From Limnohabitans sp. Bal53 (GTDB taxonomy: Bacteria; Pseudomonadota; Gammaproteobacteria; Burkholderiales; Burkholderiaceae_C): DNA of 64,000 nt. Numbering within the stretch: position 1 is the stretch's first letter; the number at the start of each line of letters is the position of its first letter. The stretch is taken from contig NZ_NESH01000001.1 of assembly GCF_003063355.1 (NCBI RefSeq), positions 248,001 through 312,000 of the forward strand. Reading direction: 5' to 3'. The position numbers and the translations under genes were made by a program. Of this stretch, positions 37,182-47,903 are shown one piece after another. Below the pieces are notes generated by a model. That model did not search any database and was not told where the DNA came from. It saw only the letters and a program-made list of their open reading frames with translations.

Positions 37182-37766
37182 TTAAGGGAGGGTTTGCCAA
37201 TCCAAGTGCCACTGGCCCGACAGCACATTTTGCAGCCACAGCAGACCCGTCAAGGTCTTGGCATCGGTCAATCGGCCCTGCTGGCAAGCAGCCATCAACT
37301 CTGCGGAGCTTGCCGTGAACACGTCCAAAAACTCATCGGTGTCCAGTTGACGCTCGCCCAAAGTCAGGTCTTTGGCAAACCAGATCTCGATCACCTCGGT
37401 CGAATACGCAATGACCGGGTGCAGCACCCCGGCACGGGCCCACTGGCGGGCGGTGTAGCCGGTTTCTTCGAGAAGTTCGCGTTGCGCGCACAGCCAAGGG
37501 TCTTCGCCGGGGTCGAGTTTGCCCGCTGGAAACTCGGTCATGACCTGCCCTACGGGGTAGCGAAACTGGCGCTCCATCACCAGGCGCAGCCCCACGGGTG
37601 TGTCGAGCATGGGGATGACCATCACCGCTCCGGGGTGCACCACGTATTCGCGGGTGGCCAGGTTGTGGTTGGGCAAGCGCACGGTGTCACGCAGCACATG
37701 CAAGAAGTGCCCGTGCAAAAGCTCTTCTTGCTGGACCCGGTGTTCGATCAGGTGGTCGTCAGACAT
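37182..37766 (-). CDS. Nudix hydrolase (ADP-ribose pyrophosphatase type)
   Basis: This 194-residue protein has a perfect Nudix box at residues 82-104: G82, E88, R96-E97, E100-E101 and G103, read as GKLDPGEDPWLCAQRELLEETGY in two overlapping parts. The MERQFRYPVGQ and EFPAGKLDPGE context is typical of NudF-type ADP-ribose pyrophosphatases, which hydrolyse ADP-ribose to AMP and ribose 5-phosphate. The exact substrate is an inference. It lies 28 bases downstream of the DUF2818 gene at the end of the complex I operon. Confidence 0.88.
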   Translation of the reverse strand: MSDDHLIEHRVQQEELLHGHFLHVLRDTVRLPNHNLATREYVVHPGAVMVIPMLDTPVGLRLVMERQFRYPVGQVMTEFPAGKLDPGEDPWLCAQRELLEETGYTARQWARAGVLHPVIAYSTEVIEIWFAKDLTLGERQLDTDEFLDVFTASSAELMAACQQGRLTDAKTLTGLLWLQNVLSGQWHLDWQTLP

Positions 37767-37794
37767 GCAAACCCGTGTGAGTGCGGCACTGCGC

Positions 37795-38097
37795 TCAGTG
37801 TTTGCGGTGCATCAGGTAGCGGTAAACAAAACCCGGAAAGGCCAGCGTGACGAACATGGTGCCCGTGACCGCATAAAACTCCCAGCCCTGCGGGGCGACT
37901 TGGCCGCCATGGTTCTCAAGGGCCAAGCCCACACCACCCACAACAAAGTACAACACCACCAGCTCCATCAAGCGCCAATGCAAAGGCTTGGACGCGCGCT
38001 GAGGACCCAGCAGCATGATGCGCTGGTTAAAAAATGGCATGTTGGCGGCCACAAAGGCCAGCAAGATCAACAAACCGATTTGGGTGGATGTGCTCAT
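37795..38097 (-). CDS. DUF2818 family membrane protein
   Basis: This 100-residue protein has three hydrophobic segments (TQIGLLILLAFVAANMPFF, LMELVVLYFVVGGVGLAL, TGTMFVTLAFPGFVYRYL) and matches DUF2818, which is found in betaproteobacteria right after nuoN. The consistent position suggests a link to complex I assembly or function, but no role is proven. It starts 18 bases after nuoN and is probably the last or next-to-last product of that transcript. Confidence 0.85.
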   Translation of the reverse strand: MSTSTQIGLLILLAFVAANMPFFNQRIMLLGPQRASKPLHWRLMELVVLYFVVGGVGLALENHGGQVAPQGWEFYAVTGTMFVTLAFPGFVYRYLMHRKH

Positions 38098-38115
38098 GGT
38101 GCGGTGCTCAAAGAA

Positions 38116-39603
38116 TCAGACCGCGAGCATACGCACAATCGAATCGGCACACAAAGCCATGAGTGCGCCGGGGAAAATGCCCAGCAACAAAACCAGCAGG
38201 CCGTTGGTGGACAACACCAGGCGCACATCGAGCGAGGCTGACACGGTGGTGGCCGTGACCGGCTCGTCAAAGTACATGACCTTGACCACGCGCAAGTAAT
38301 AGAAAGCACCGATCAGGGACATGATGACCGCAAAAATCGCCAAGCCCAGATAGAAGCCCTGCCCCGATGCCACCAAGGATTGCAGCACCGACAGCTTGGC
38401 GTAAAAGCCCACCATGGGCGGGATACCGGCCATGGAGAACAGGCAAATCGCCATCACACCCGCGTACAAGGGGCTGCGCTGGTTCAGACCGGCCAGGTCG
38501 TTGATCTCTTCGCTCTCAAAGCCCTGGCGGGCCAACAGCATGATCACGCCGAACGCGGCCAAGGTGGTCAGCACATACGACACCATGTAGAACATGGCTG
38601 AGCTGTAGGCGTTGGCGGCCAGTGTGGTCTCGCCATTGATCACGCCCGCCACAAAACCCAGCAGCACAAAACCCATTTGCGAGATGGTCGAATAAGCCAG
38701 CATGCGCTTGAGGTTGGTCTGGGCAATCGCCGCGAGGTTACCGATGAGCAAGGAGCCAATGGCCAGCAAAGCCAGCATTTGCTGCCAGTCAAAGGCCAGA
38801 GGCAGCAGCCCTTCAACCAGCAAGCGCACGAGGATAGCGAAAGCGGCCAGCTTGGGGGCACCGCCGATCATCAAGGTCGCGGCTGTGGGCGCGCCTTGGT
38901 AGACGTCCGGAATCCACATGTGGAAAGGCACGGCACCGATCTTGAAGGCCAAACCGGCCACGATGAAGACCAGACCAAACACCAACACCTGGTGGTTCAC
39001 CTGGCCCGAAGCAATGGCTTTGAGCACGGCCGACAGTTCCAGGCTACCGGTCGCGCCGTACATCATGGACATGCCGTACAGCAAGAAACCCGAGGCCATG
39101 GCGCCCAGCACAAAGTACTTCATGGCCGCTTCACTGGCTTGTGTGTGGTCGCGGCGCAGGGCCACGAGCGCATAGCTCGACAGGGTCAAGAGCTCCAGGC
39201 CCAAATAGATCACGATGAAGTTCTGGCCCGAGATCATCATGCTCATGCCCAGCAAGGCGAACAGGCTGAGGCTGAAAATCTCACCGCCGCGCAGCATGTC
39301 GCGGTCGGCCGCATAGGGGCGCGAATACACCAAGGTCACCATCACGGCGATGGTGGCAAAGCACTTGAGCCAGTGGCCCATCGGGTCACTGACCACCATG
39401 CGGCCAAAGCCGTACAGCGTTTGCCCAGCATCCGCGTATACAGCATGAAGCAGCGCCACGCCCGCCAAAGTTGCGAGCGTCAGCACATAGGTGCCCGTGC
39501 GCTTGGGGCTTTTCACGAAGAGGTCGGCCAGTGTCACCACGCAGGCCATGACCAGCAACACGATCTCCGGATACATCGTCATCCAGCTGGAGTTGTCCAT
39601 CAT
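38116..39603 (-). CDS. nuoN: NADH-quinone oxidoreductase subunit N
   Basis: NuoN is one of the three antiporter-like proton-pumping subunits in the membrane arm of complex I. The 495-residue protein is almost entirely hydrophobic, with about 14 helices, and has [17 protein letters not shown], the lysine helix [19 protein letters not shown] and [15 protein letters not shown]. The start is either the ATG at 39603 or the adjacent one at 39600. It follows nuoM after 51 bases and ends the nuo genes proper; a DUF2818 gene comes next. Confidence 0.95.
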   Translation of the reverse strand: MMDNSSWMTMYPEIVLLVMACVVTLADLFVKSPKRTGTYVLTLATLAGVALLHAVYADAGQTLYGFGRMVVSDPMGHWLKCFATIAVMVTLVYSRPYAADRDMLRGGEIFSLSLFALLGMSMMISGQNFIVIYLGLELLTLSSYALVALRRDHTQASEAAMKYFVLGAMASGFLLYGMSMMYGATGSLELSAVLKAIASGQVNHQVLVFGLVFIVAGLAFKIGAVPFHMWIPDVYQGAPTAATLMIGGAPKLAAFAILVRLLVEGLLPLAFDWQQMLALLAIGSLLIGNLAAIAQTNLKRMLAYSTISQMGFVLLGFVAGVINGETTLAANAYSSAMFYMVSYVLTTLAAFGVIMLLARQGFESEEINDLAGLNQRSPLYAGVMAICLFSMAGIPPMVGFYAKLSVLQSLVASGQGFYLGLAIFAVIMSLIGAFYYLRVVKVMYFDEPVTATTVSASLDVRLVLSTNGLLVLLLGIFPGALMALCADSIVRMLAV

Positions 39604-39654
39604 CTGTGTTCTCTCAATTGTTCTATTCAGGCGAAACGTTCAGGCCCCGGCCGC

Positions 39655-41130
39655 TCAAGGCAGCTTGGACATGGCCACGTGCTTGAGCAAGTCCATCACC
39701 GAAGCATCCATCACATCGGTAAAAGGTTTGGGGTAAATGCCCATGTAGAGCACGGCCACGGCCAACAAGGCCAGCATCAGGAATTCACGCGTGTTGATGT
39801 CAGTCAGACCCTTGACATCGTCGTTGGTGACGGGGCCCAGGTACACCCGCTTGAACATCCACAAGGTGTAGGCCGCGCCAAAGATCAGGGCCGAAGCGGC
39901 CAGCAAGCCGATCCAGAAGTTGAACTTGACGGCGCCCAAAATGACCATCCACTCGCCCACAAAACCAGCGGTGCCCGGCAAGCCGGCGTTGGCCATGGCA
40001 AACAGCAAGGCAAAGGCGGCGAACTTGGGCATGGTGTTGACCACACCGCCGTAGCTGGCGATCTCACGCGAGTGCACCCTGTCGTACAAAACACCGATGC
40101 ACAGGAACATGGCTGCAGAAACAAAACCGTGGGCGATCATCTGCACGATGCCGCCGGACACGCCCAGCGGGTTGAACATGAAAAAGCCCAGCGTCACAAA
40201 ACCCATGTGCGCCACCGACGAATAAGCCACCAGCTTTTTCATGTCCTGCTGCACCATCGCCACCAAGCCCACATAAATCACGGCCACCAGCGACAGCACG
40301 ATGATCAACATGCCCCACTCGCGGGCCGCATCGGGGGCGATGGGCATGGAAAAGCGAAGAAAGCCATAAGCACCCAACTTAAGCATGATGGCCGCCAGCA
40401 CGGCCGAGCCGCCAGTGGGCGCCTCAACGTGCACGTCAGGCAACCAGGTGTGCACGGGCCACATGGGCACCTTCACGGCAAAAGCTGCAAAGAAGGCAAA
40501 GAACAACAAGGTCTGCACCGATCCCGACAAGGGCAGCTTGTGCCAGGTCAAGATGTCAAAGCTGCCACCCGAAGTCACGTACAAATAGATCAACGCGATC
40601 AGCATCAACAAAGAGCCGAGCAAGGTGTACAGGAAAAACTTGAAGGCCGCGTAAATCTTGTTCGGGCCACCCCAGATGCCGATGATCAGGTACATCGGGA
40701 TCAAAGTGGCTTCAAAGAAGACATAGAACAAGATGCCATCGAGCGCACAGAACACGCCGATCATCAAACCCGACAAAATCAGGAACGCGGCCATGTACTG
40801 GTTGACTTTGCGGGTGATGACTTCCCAGCCCGCAATGACCACGATCACGTTGATGAATGCCGTTAAAGGCACCAACCACAGCGAGATGCCGTCCACGCCC
40901 AAGTGGTAGTGCACATTGAAGCGCTCGAACCACATGGCTTTTTCGACAAACTGCATCTCGGATGTACCGAGCTGAAAGCCCGAAATCAAAGGCAGTGTGA
41001 CCAGCAGACTGGCGATCGCGCCGATCAGCGCCAGCCAGCGCACTGCGCCCGCTTGGCTGTCGCGACCGAAGGCCAGCAAGACGACACCGAACGCAATCGG
41101 CATCCAGATGGCAAGGCTTAACAATCCCAT
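39655..41130 (-). CDS. nuoM: NADH-quinone oxidoreductase subunit M
   Basis: NuoM is the middle antiporter-like subunit of complex I. The 491-residue protein has the family motifs FEATLIPMYLIIGIWG with the essential helix-5 glutamate, AFAVKVPMWPVHTWLPDVH with the lysine and WLPDAH-type ending, and AYSSVAHMGFVTLG. Its length and motifs separate it from NuoL and NuoN. It lies 22 bases after nuoL. Confidence 0.96.
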   Translation of the reverse strand: MGLLSLAIWMPIAFGVVLLAFGRDSQAGAVRWLALIGAIASLLVTLPLISGFQLGTSEMQFVEKAMWFERFNVHYHLGVDGISLWLVPLTAFINVIVVIAGWEVITRKVNQYMAAFLILSGLMIGVFCALDGILFYVFFEATLIPMYLIIGIWGGPNKIYAAFKFFLYTLLGSLLMLIALIYLYVTSGGSFDILTWHKLPLSGSVQTLLFFAFFAAFAVKVPMWPVHTWLPDVHVEAPTGGSAVLAAIMLKLGAYGFLRFSMPIAPDAAREWGMLIIVLSLVAVIYVGLVAMVQQDMKKLVAYSSVAHMGFVTLGFFMFNPLGVSGGIVQMIAHGFVSAAMFLCIGVLYDRVHSREIASYGGVVNTMPKFAAFALLFAMANAGLPGTAGFVGEWMVILGAVKFNFWIGLLAASALIFGAAYTLWMFKRVYLGPVTNDDVKGLTDINTREFLMLALLAVAVLYMGIYPKPFTDVMDASVMDLLKHVAMSKLP

Positions 41131-41152
41131 TTTTATCTTGTCCTCAAAACCG

Positions 41153-43186
41153 TTAAGCGAGCCAGACGAAATACGTCATCAGCACGAACACACCCAAAAT
41201 CATGACCAGGGCGTAGTGGTACAGGAAACCCGACTGGAACCAGCGCACCACGCCAGAGACCAGACCCACGACTTTCCAGGAACCGTTGACGAAGAAGCCG
41301 TCGATGATGGCGCGGTCGCCCACCTTCCAAAGACCCAAGCCCAAGCCACGTGCACCCTTGGCCAAGATGTTCTCGTTGATCCAGTCCATGAAGTACTTGT
41401 TCTCAAGGACCACGATCAAGGGACGCAGTGCTCTGGCAAAGAAGGCTGGGACTTTGGGGTTGACCAAGTACATGTACCAAGCGGTCACCACACCGGCCAA
41501 AGCCAGCCAGAACGGCGCCATGCTCAGGCCGTGAATCGCCATGGCCACTGGGCCGTGGAACAACTCACCCAATTGCTGCATGGCAGGGTGCTTGACGGCG
41601 TCGATGAAGATGACGTCCTTGAAGAAATCACCGTACAGCATGGGGCCGATCGTCATGTAACCAATGACCACCGAAGGAATCGCCAGCAAGACCAGCGGCA
41701 CCGTGACCACCCAAGGCGACTCGTGCGGCTTGTCATGGCCGTGATCGTCATGACCATGGTGGTCATCGTGGCCATGGTGCGCGTCTGGATTCTGGTCATA
41801 ACGCTCCTGGCCATGGAAAACCAGGAAATACATGCGGAACGAGTAGAAGGCGGTGACAAACACCCCGGCCAGCACTGCGAAGTTGGCAAAGCCAGCCGCA
41901 GGCAAGGTGCTCAGGTGCACGGCTTCAATGATGCTGTCCTTGGAATAAAAACCCGAGAACAGGGGCGTGCCGATCAAGGCGAGTGAACCCAGCAGTGACG
42001 TGATCCAGGTGATGGGCATGTACTTGCGCAATCCACCCATGTAGCGGATGTCTTGGTTGTGGTGCATGCCCATGATGACCGAGCCAGCACCCAAGAACAA
42101 CAACGCCTTGAAGAACGCGTGTGTCATCAGGTGGAACACAGCCACCGAGTAAGCCGATGCACCCAAAGCCACCGTCATGTAACCGAGCTGCGACAAGGTG
42201 GAATAAGCCACCACGCGCTTGATGTCGTTTTGGATGATGCCCAAAAAGCCCATGAAAAGCGCCGTGATCGAACCGATCACCATCATGAAGTTCAAAGCCG
42301 AATCGGACAACTCGAACAGCGGTGACATGCGGGCCACCATGAAGATACCGGCCGTCACCATGGTCGCGGCGTGAATCAGGGCCGAGATGGGCGTGGGGCC
42401 TTCCATGGAGTCGGGCAGCCACACATGCAGCGGGAACTGCGCCGATTTGCCCATGGCACCGATAAAGAGGCAAATGCAGATCACCGTGATCAGCATCGCG
42501 TCCATGCCGAAGATGTACCAAGGGAAATCGATGGCCGCCAACTCATTGGCTTTGGCAAACAGTTCGGTGTAGTTGAGCGTGCCGGTGTAAGCCGCAATCA
42601 GGCCAATGCCGATGATGAAACCAAAGTCACCCACACGGTTGACGAGGAAGGCCTTCATGTTGGCAAAGATGGCGGTCGGCTTGTTGTACCAAAAGCCGAT
42701 CAGCAAATAAGACACCAGACCCACGGCTTCCCAGCCAAAGAACAGCTGCAGCAAGTTGTTGCTCATCACCAGCATCAACATGGAGAAGGTGAACAGCGAG
42801 ATGTAGGCGAAGAAGCGGTTGTAGCCTTCGTCCTCTTCCATATAGCCGATGGTGTAGATGTGCACCATGAGCGACACAAAGGTGACGACACACATCATCA
42901 TGGCCGTCAGGCTGTCGACCATGAAGCCGATTTCCATCTTCAGGCCACCCACCACCATCCAGGTGTAGATGCTTTCGTTGAAACTCGCGCCACCGATCAC
43001 CTTGCTGAGCGTCATGGCCGACAGAATGAAGGCCACAAGCACACCCAAAATGGTGAAGGTGTGCGACAGGCGCCGACCAATCCAGTTGCCACCGAATTGG
43101 GTGCCCCAGATACCGGCCAGCAAAGAGCCCACGAGCGGGGCCAGGGGGATGGCCAGCAGTGTGCTGGCGTTGAGGGTTTGACTCAT
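41153..43186 (-). CDS. nuoL: NADH-quinone oxidoreductase subunit L
   Basis: NuoL is the distal antiporter-like subunit of complex I and carries the long lateral helix. The 677-residue protein begins MSQTLNASTLL and has GWEAVGLVSYLLIGFWY, MGKSAQFPLHVWLPDSMEGP and AYSTLSQLGYM. The loop at about residues 464-488 is unusually rich in His and Asp (HHGHDDHHGHDDHGHD), just before the C-terminal helices. I chose the ATG at 43186, seven bases after the nuoK stop; the frame stays open further upstream inside nuoK but is spurious there. Confidence 0.95.
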   Translation of the reverse strand: MSQTLNASTLLAIPLAPLVGSLLAGIWGTQFGGNWIGRRLSHTFTILGVLVAFILSAMTLSKVIGGASFNESIYTWMVVGGLKMEIGFMVDSLTAMMMCVVTFVSLMVHIYTIGYMEEDEGYNRFFAYISLFTFSMLMLVMSNNLLQLFFGWEAVGLVSYLLIGFWYNKPTAIFANMKAFLVNRVGDFGFIIGIGLIAAYTGTLNYTELFAKANELAAIDFPWYIFGMDAMLITVICICLFIGAMGKSAQFPLHVWLPDSMEGPTPISALIHAATMVTAGIFMVARMSPLFELSDSALNFMMVIGSITALFMGFLGIIQNDIKRVVAYSTLSQLGYMTVALGASAYSVAVFHLMTHAFFKALLFLGAGSVIMGMHHNQDIRYMGGLRKYMPITWITSLLGSLALIGTPLFSGFYSKDSIIEAVHLSTLPAAGFANFAVLAGVFVTAFYSFRMYFLVFHGQERYDQNPDAHHGHDDHHGHDDHGHDKPHESPWVVTVPLVLLAIPSVVIGYMTIGPMLYGDFFKDVIFIDAVKHPAMQQLGELFHGPVAMAIHGLSMAPFWLALAGVVTAWYMYLVNPKVPAFFARALRPLIVVLENKYFMDWINENILAKGARGLGLGLWKVGDRAIIDGFFVNGSWKVVGLVSGVVRWFQSGFLYHYALVMILGVFVLMTYFVWLA

Positions 43187-43193
43187 ATTCTTG

Positions 43194-43505
43194 TTAACCC
43201 TTGAGCGAATTGAGTTCGTCCACGTTGATGTTGCGCTGGTTGCGGAACAACAGCACCAAAATGGCCAGGCCAATGGCCGATTCGGCCGCAGCCACCGTGA
43301 GGATGAAGAAGACGAACACTTGGCCGTGCATGTCACCCAAGTAGTGTGAGAAGGCCACAAAGTTCATGTTCACGGCCAAAAGCATCAGCTCAATGGCCAT
43401 GAGCAAAACGATCAAGTTCTTGCGGTTGAGAAAAATGCCGATCACGGACAATGCAAACAGCATCGCGCCGAGCGACAAAAAGTGTCCCAGGGTCAGTGTC
43501 ATCAT
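43194..43505 (-). CDS. nuoK: NADH-quinone oxidoreductase subunit K
   Basis: NuoK is a three-helix membrane subunit of complex I related to MnhC/MrpC. The 103-residue protein has the conserved glutamates in [18 protein letters not shown] and [17 protein letters not shown], which lie on the proton path. Its start overlaps the nuoJ stop by four bases, so translation is coupled. Confidence 0.96.
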   Translation of the reverse strand: MMTLTLGHFLSLGAMLFALSVIGIFLNRKNLIVLLMAIELMLLAVNMNFVAFSHYLGDMHGQVFVFFILTVAAAESAIGLAILVLLFRNQRNINVDELNSLKG

Positions 43506-44152
43506 TTTTTCACCTCCTCAGCGACTGCATCGCTTGGCGCCACAGGGGCAGGCGCGGCCTGGGTTGGTGCCATCTTGACCACCTCCATGCGGTCGGCTGC
43601 ACGCACCCGGACCTGGATAGAGGGGTCAATCGCCTTGCTGTCCTTGCGCTCGCGCAGCGTCAGCGCAATTGCGGCAATCATCGCCACCAACAAAATGGCC
43701 GCTGCAATCTGGATCGGCATCAGGTACTCGGTGTAGAGCAAGATGCCCAAAGCCTTGGCGTTGTCCACCGGCACGGCGCCCGTGGCCATGGCTGGCGCTT
43801 CGGACAAGCGGAAACCCGACAACAGCACAGCAGCCATTTCCAGGGCGACGATGGCCCCCAGGGTGGCCGCCAGCGGAAAGTTTTTCCAAAAGCCTTTGCG
43901 CACGGTGTCGATGCCAATGTCCAGCATCATCACCACGAACAAGAACAACACCATCACCGCCCCCAGGTACACCAGCACCAGCAAGATGGCCAGGAATTCG
44001 GCATTGAGCAAGAACCACACGGCCGACGCTTGCGAGAAAGCCAGCATGAGGTACAGCACCGCGTGCACGGGGTTGCGTGCGGTGACCACTCGGAAGGCTG
44101 CAAACAGCAGCACCACCGAGAAGAGGTAGAAGAAACCGGTCTTGACGTCCAT
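43502..44152 (-). CDS. nuoJ: NADH-quinone oxidoreductase subunit J
   Basis: NuoJ is a five-helix membrane subunit near the quinone site of complex I. The 216-residue protein has [40 protein letters not shown] and a later hydrophobic helix. Its cytoplasmic tail of about 45 residues ends in an Ala/Pro/Val-rich stretch and is longer than in E. coli. It follows nuoI after 37 bases. Confidence 0.95.
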   Translation of the reverse strand: MDVKTGFFYLFSVVLLFAAFRVVTARNPVHAVLYLMLAFSQASAVWFLLNAEFLAILLVLVYLGAVMVLFLFVVMMLDIGIDTVRKGFWKNFPLAATLGAIVALEMAAVLLSGFRLSEAPAMATGAVPVDNAKALGILLYTEYLMPIQIAAAILLVAMIAAIALTLRERKDSKAIDPSIQVRVRAADRMEVVKMAPTQAAPAPVAPSDAVAEEVKK

Positions 44153-44189
44153 AGGTCTGTCTTTTTAAGTGTTCAGGACTGCGCAGCGT

Positions 44190-44699
44190 TCAACGGTAAG
44201 GAGCGTCTGCGGCCTTGGCGGCAGCGATCTCTTTTTCGTAACGGTCGCCCACGGCCAGCAACATGTCCTTGGTGAAGTACAGGTCACCGCGTTTTTCGCC
44301 GTGGTATTCAAAAATGTGCGTCTCGACGATCGAGTCCACCGGGCAGCTTTCTTCGCAAAAGCCGCAGAAGATGCACTTGGTGAGGTCGATGTCATAACGC
44401 GTGGTTCGGCGTGAACCGTCTTCACGCTGGCCCGCCTCGATGGTGATCGCCATCGCAGGGCACACGGCTTCGCACAGCTTGCAGGCGATGCAACGCTCTT
44501 CACCATTGTCATAACGGCGCAAGGCATGCAAGCCACGGAAGCGGGGCGACAGCGGTGTTTTTTCTTCCGGGAACTGCACCGTCACCTTGCGGGCAAATGC
44601 ATAACGTCCGGTCAGGGCCATGCCCTTGAACAACTCCACGAGCATGAAGCTCTTGAGGAAGTCCTTGATCGAGAAAGAGGAAGCAGTCATTGTTGTCAT
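44190..44699 (-). CDS. nuoI: NADH-quinone oxidoreductase subunit I
   Basis: NuoI carries two [4Fe-4S] clusters (N6a and N6b) that lead electrons toward NuoB. The protein has [16 protein letters not shown] and [16 protein letters not shown], each followed by the distant proline-flanked cysteine of ferredoxin type. I prefer the ATG at 44699 because GGTGA lies six bases upstream; ATGs at 44705 and 44690 are also in frame. At about 169 residues it is of normal length for betaproteobacteria. Confidence 0.95.
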   Translation of the reverse strand: MTTMTASSFSIKDFLKSFMLVELFKGMALTGRYAFARKVTVQFPEEKTPLSPRFRGLHALRRYDNGEERCIACKLCEAVCPAMAITIEAGQREDGSRRTTRYDIDLTKCIFCGFCEESCPVDSIVETHIFEYHGEKRGDLYFTKDMLLAVGDRYEKEIAAAKAADAPYR

Positions 44700-44712
44700 G
44701 GTCATTCACCGA

Positions 44713-45795
44713 TCAAAGCCAGATGTTCCATGGCGAGTGCAACCACACGCCCACCACCAACAACCACACCAGGGTGACCGGGATGAAGATCTTCCAGCCC
44801 AAGCGCATGATCTGGTCATAACGGAAGCGAGGGAAGGTGGCGCGAATCCAGATGAACATGGACACGACCAGGAAAGTCTTGAGACCCAACCAGATCCAGC
44901 CCGGAATGGCGTTGAACAAGGCGTGGTCGATGGGTGACAACCAGCCACCCAGGAACATGATCACAGCCAGGATGGACACCAGCCACATGCTGGCGTATTC
45001 GGCCAGGAAGAAGATGGCAAAGCCCATGCCCGAGTACTCGACCATGTGACCGGCCACAATTTCGGCTTCGCCTTCGACCACGTCAAAAGGATGGCGGTTG
45101 GTTTCGGCGACACCCGAGATCAGGTAGACCAAGAAAATCGGCAACAGTGGCAACCAGTTCCAGGACAGGAAACTCAGGCCCATCTCGGCGGCAGCGCCTT
45201 TGCCTTGCGCCAACACGATTTCGGTCAGGTTCATGCTGCCCGACACCATCAACACCACCAGGAAACAAAAGCCCATGGCAATTTCGTAGCTCACCATCTG
45301 GGCTGACGCACGCAGCGCACCCAAGAAGGCGTACTTGGAGTTCGAGGCCCAGCCCGCGATGATCACGCCATACACCTCGATCGAAGTGATCGCCATCACC
45401 AGCAACAAGCCGGCATTGATGTTGGTCAGTGCCTGCTCGGGGCCGAAGGGAATCGCCACCCAAGCGGCCAATGCCGGCATGATGGCCATGATCGGGCCCA
45501 AACGGAACAGACCCATACTGGCCGCTGTCGGGTTGATCAATTCCTTGGTCAGGAGCTTGAGTGCATCGGCAATGGGTTGAAGCAAGCCCATGGGGCCCAC
45601 GCGGTTGGGGCCGTGACGCACCTGCATGAAGCCCAAGAGCTTGCGCTCCCACAGCGTCAGGTATGCCACCGCACCCATCAGCGGCGCGAGGATGGCAACG
45701 ATCTTGATCAAGATCCAGAGCACAGGCCAGACCAAGGTGGCCCACCAGCTGGCAGCGACCAAATTCAGGCCGCCGTTGTACAGCGCGTCAATCAT
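44713..45795 (-). CDS. nuoH: NADH-quinone oxidoreductase subunit H
   Basis: NuoH is the membrane subunit that forms much of the quinone chamber of complex I. The 360-residue protein has eight or nine helices and the signatures [18 protein letters not shown] and [19 protein letters not shown], whose acidic residues line the channel. The ATG overlaps the nuoG stop by four bases. Confidence 0.97.
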   Translation of the reverse strand: MIDALYNGGLNLVAASWWATLVWPVLWILIKIVAILAPLMGAVAYLTLWERKLLGFMQVRHGPNRVGPMGLLQPIADALKLLTKELINPTAASMGLFRLGPIMAIMPALAAWVAIPFGPEQALTNINAGLLLVMAITSIEVYGVIIAGWASNSKYAFLGALRASAQMVSYEIAMGFCFLVVLMVSGSMNLTEIVLAQGKGAAAEMGLSFLSWNWLPLLPIFLVYLISGVAETNRHPFDVVEGEAEIVAGHMVEYSGMGFAIFFLAEYASMWLVSILAVIMFLGGWLSPIDHALFNAIPGWIWLGLKTFLVVSMFIWIRATFPRFRYDQIMRLGWKIFIPVTLVWLLVVGVWLHSPWNIWL

Positions 45796-47903
45796 GGGGT
45801 CACCTCCTGGCGGGCGTCCGCGGTCAACTGCAAGGACGGTGCGCGGCGCACGATGCCGTCAAGTTGGTAAATCGAAGCGACCGCTGGCGCGGGTGTTGTC
45901 GTCCCGCTCAGGTTGATCGCGGACTTTGTGGCGTTCGATGCCGCCAGCGGCTGGGCCGTGGCGCGGACCAAGACATCTTGCGACGTCTCGAAAGACACAC
46001 CAGGAATATCCAACAAATTGGCCAGCACGCGCAGCACTTTCCAGGCGGGGCGGGTTTCAGCCAAAGGCTTGACCACGGCGTGGAAGCTTTGCAGACGCCC
46101 TTCGGCGTTGACAAAAGAACCGGAGGTTTCGGTGAACGGCGCAATCGGCAGCAGCACATCGCTGAAAGCCATGTTGGCCTTGAACGGGCTGAGCGTGACG
46201 ACCATCTCGGTCTGGCCCAAGGCCTTGGCCGCAGCAGCGCCTGCTGCGCTGTCGAACTCGGGCTCGGTGTTGAGCAACAGAGCCGCTTTGAGGCCACCGG
46301 CCAGCATTTGACCCGCGTGCTTGCCGCCGGTTTGTGGCTGGGCACCCACCCACTGCGCGCCCACGGTGTTGGCCGCTTCGGTCAGGTAACCGACGGTGGC
46401 ACCGGTTTGTGCGCCAATCCAGTTGGCCAAGGCCAACAAGGTCGAGGCATTGCCGTGGTGCGCAGCGGCATTGCCCAACAAAAGGGCTTTGCGCTCGCCA
46501 CCCAAGAGGGACTTGGCCATGGCTTGCGCTGCGGCAGAAGCCGTGCCAGCGCATGGGGCGTCCACGCCTTTTTCAGCGGCAATGGCCACGGCCAGATCGG
46601 CCAGGGTTTGCGCCCAGGCAAACGCATCGGTCACCACCGCGTTGGCCACAGGCATGGCCCAGGCATCGGCATGGCTGAACGCGGCTGTGTCGGTGATCAC
46701 ACTCAGCTGAGCGCCATGGCGCACTGCATGGCGCACTCGCAAAGCGAACAAAGGGTGATCTTTGCGCAGGTTGGCGCCCACGACCAGGACACGCTGCAAG
46801 GTGGACAGCGATGCAATCGGAGTGCCCAAGGTACGAACGCCTTCGGCCGAGCCGAATTCAGCATTGCGCAAACGGTAATCAATGTTGTCAGAACCCAGGC
46901 CGCGCACCAGAGCGCCAGCCAGGTACAACTCTTCGACGGTGCTGTGCGGGCTGACCAAGGCACCAATGCTGCCCGCACCATGGTCGCGCTGGATGTTGCG
47001 CAGGCCATTGGCCACGTATTCGAGGGCGGTTTGCCAGTCGACTTCTTTCCACTCGCCGCCCTGCTTGAGCATGGGACGTGTCAAGCGGTCGGAGCCGTTC
47101 AGGGCTTCGTAAGAGAAACGTTCACGGTCGGCAATCCAGCACTCATTGACGTCTTCGTTCTCAAGTGGAACAACACGCATGACCTGGTTGTTTTTGACCT
47201 GCACGATCAGGTTGGCACCCGACGAATCGTGTGCAGCCACCGACTTGCGGCGCGACAGCTCCCAAGTGCGGGCGTGGTAGCGGAAAGGTTTGCTTGTCAA
47301 GGCGCCCACGGGGCAGATGTCGATCATATTGCCCGACAACTCGGAGTCGATCGTCTGGCCCAGGAAGGTTTCGATCTCGGCGTGCTCGCCGCGGTGGGAC
47401 ATGCCCAGCTCCATGTCACCGGCCACTTCTTGGCCGAAGCGTACGCAACGTGTGCAGTGGATGCAGCGGCTCATCTCTTCCATAGAGATCAGCGGACCAA
47501 CTTCTTTGTGGAAAACCACACGCTTTTCTTCTTCGTAGCGTGAAGTGCTGCCACCGTAACCCACAGCCAAGTCTTGCAACTGGCACTCACCGCCTTGGTC
47601 GCAAATCGGGCAGTCGAGCGGGTGGTTGATCAGCAAGAACTCCATGACCGACTTCTGGGCCGCGATGGCCTTGTCGCTCTTGGTGCGCACGATCATGCCT
47701 TGCGTCACGGGCGTGGCGCAGGCGGGCATGGGCTTGGGGGCTTTTTCAACCTCGACCAGGCACATGCGGCAGTTGGCCGCAATGGAGAGTTTCTTGTGGT
47801 AGCAGAAATGGGGAATATAGGTGCCCGCTTTTTCGGCGGCATGCATGACCATGCTGCCCTCGGCAACTTCCACTTTCTGACCGTCGAGTTCTATTTCAAC
47901 CAT
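45792..47903 (-). CDS. nuoG: NADH-quinone oxidoreductase subunit G
   Basis: NuoG is the large iron-sulfur subunit of the NADH-oxidising arm. The 703-residue protein has an N-terminal [2Fe-2S] ferredoxin domain ([15 protein letters not shown]), the His/Cys motif [15 protein letters not shown], a ferredoxin-like [10 protein letters not shown], and [11 protein letters not shown] for cluster N5. A molybdopterin oxidoreductase-like domain follows from about residue 220. I see no extra cluster N7 cysteine set. It overlaps nuoF by eight bases and nuoH by four. Confidence 0.95.
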   Translation of the reverse strand: MVEIELDGQKVEVAEGSMVMHAAEKAGTYIPHFCYHKKLSIAANCRMCLVEVEKAPKPMPACATPVTQGMIVRTKSDKAIAAQKSVMEFLLINHPLDCPICDQGGECQLQDLAVGYGGSTSRYEEEKRVVFHKEVGPLISMEEMSRCIHCTRCVRFGQEVAGDMELGMSHRGEHAEIETFLGQTIDSELSGNMIDICPVGALTSKPFRYHARTWELSRRKSVAAHDSSGANLIVQVKNNQVMRVVPLENEDVNECWIADRERFSYEALNGSDRLTRPMLKQGGEWKEVDWQTALEYVANGLRNIQRDHGAGSIGALVSPHSTVEELYLAGALVRGLGSDNIDYRLRNAEFGSAEGVRTLGTPIASLSTLQRVLVVGANLRKDHPLFALRVRHAVRHGAQLSVITDTAAFSHADAWAMPVANAVVTDAFAWAQTLADLAVAIAAEKGVDAPCAGTASAAAQAMAKSLLGGERKALLLGNAAAHHGNASTLLALANWIGAQTGATVGYLTEAANTVGAQWVGAQPQTGGKHAGQMLAGGLKAALLLNTEPEFDSAAGAAAAKALGQTEMVVTLSPFKANMAFSDVLLPIAPFTETSGSFVNAEGRLQSFHAVVKPLAETRPAWKVLRVLANLLDIPGVSFETSQDVLVRATAQPLAASNATKSAINLSGTTTPAPAVASIYQLDGIVRRAPSLQLTADARQEVTP

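Noticed and set aside
38677..40866. 729-codon open frame on the plus strand
   Set aside because: It lies entirely opposite nuoN and nuoM, has a Gln/His-rich composition typical of an antisense frame in GC-rich DNA, and shows no known domain.
45864..47543. 559-codon open frame on the plus strand opposite nuoG
   Set aside because: The nuoG frame has all expected iron-sulfur motifs; the opposite frame has none and is a compositional shadow.
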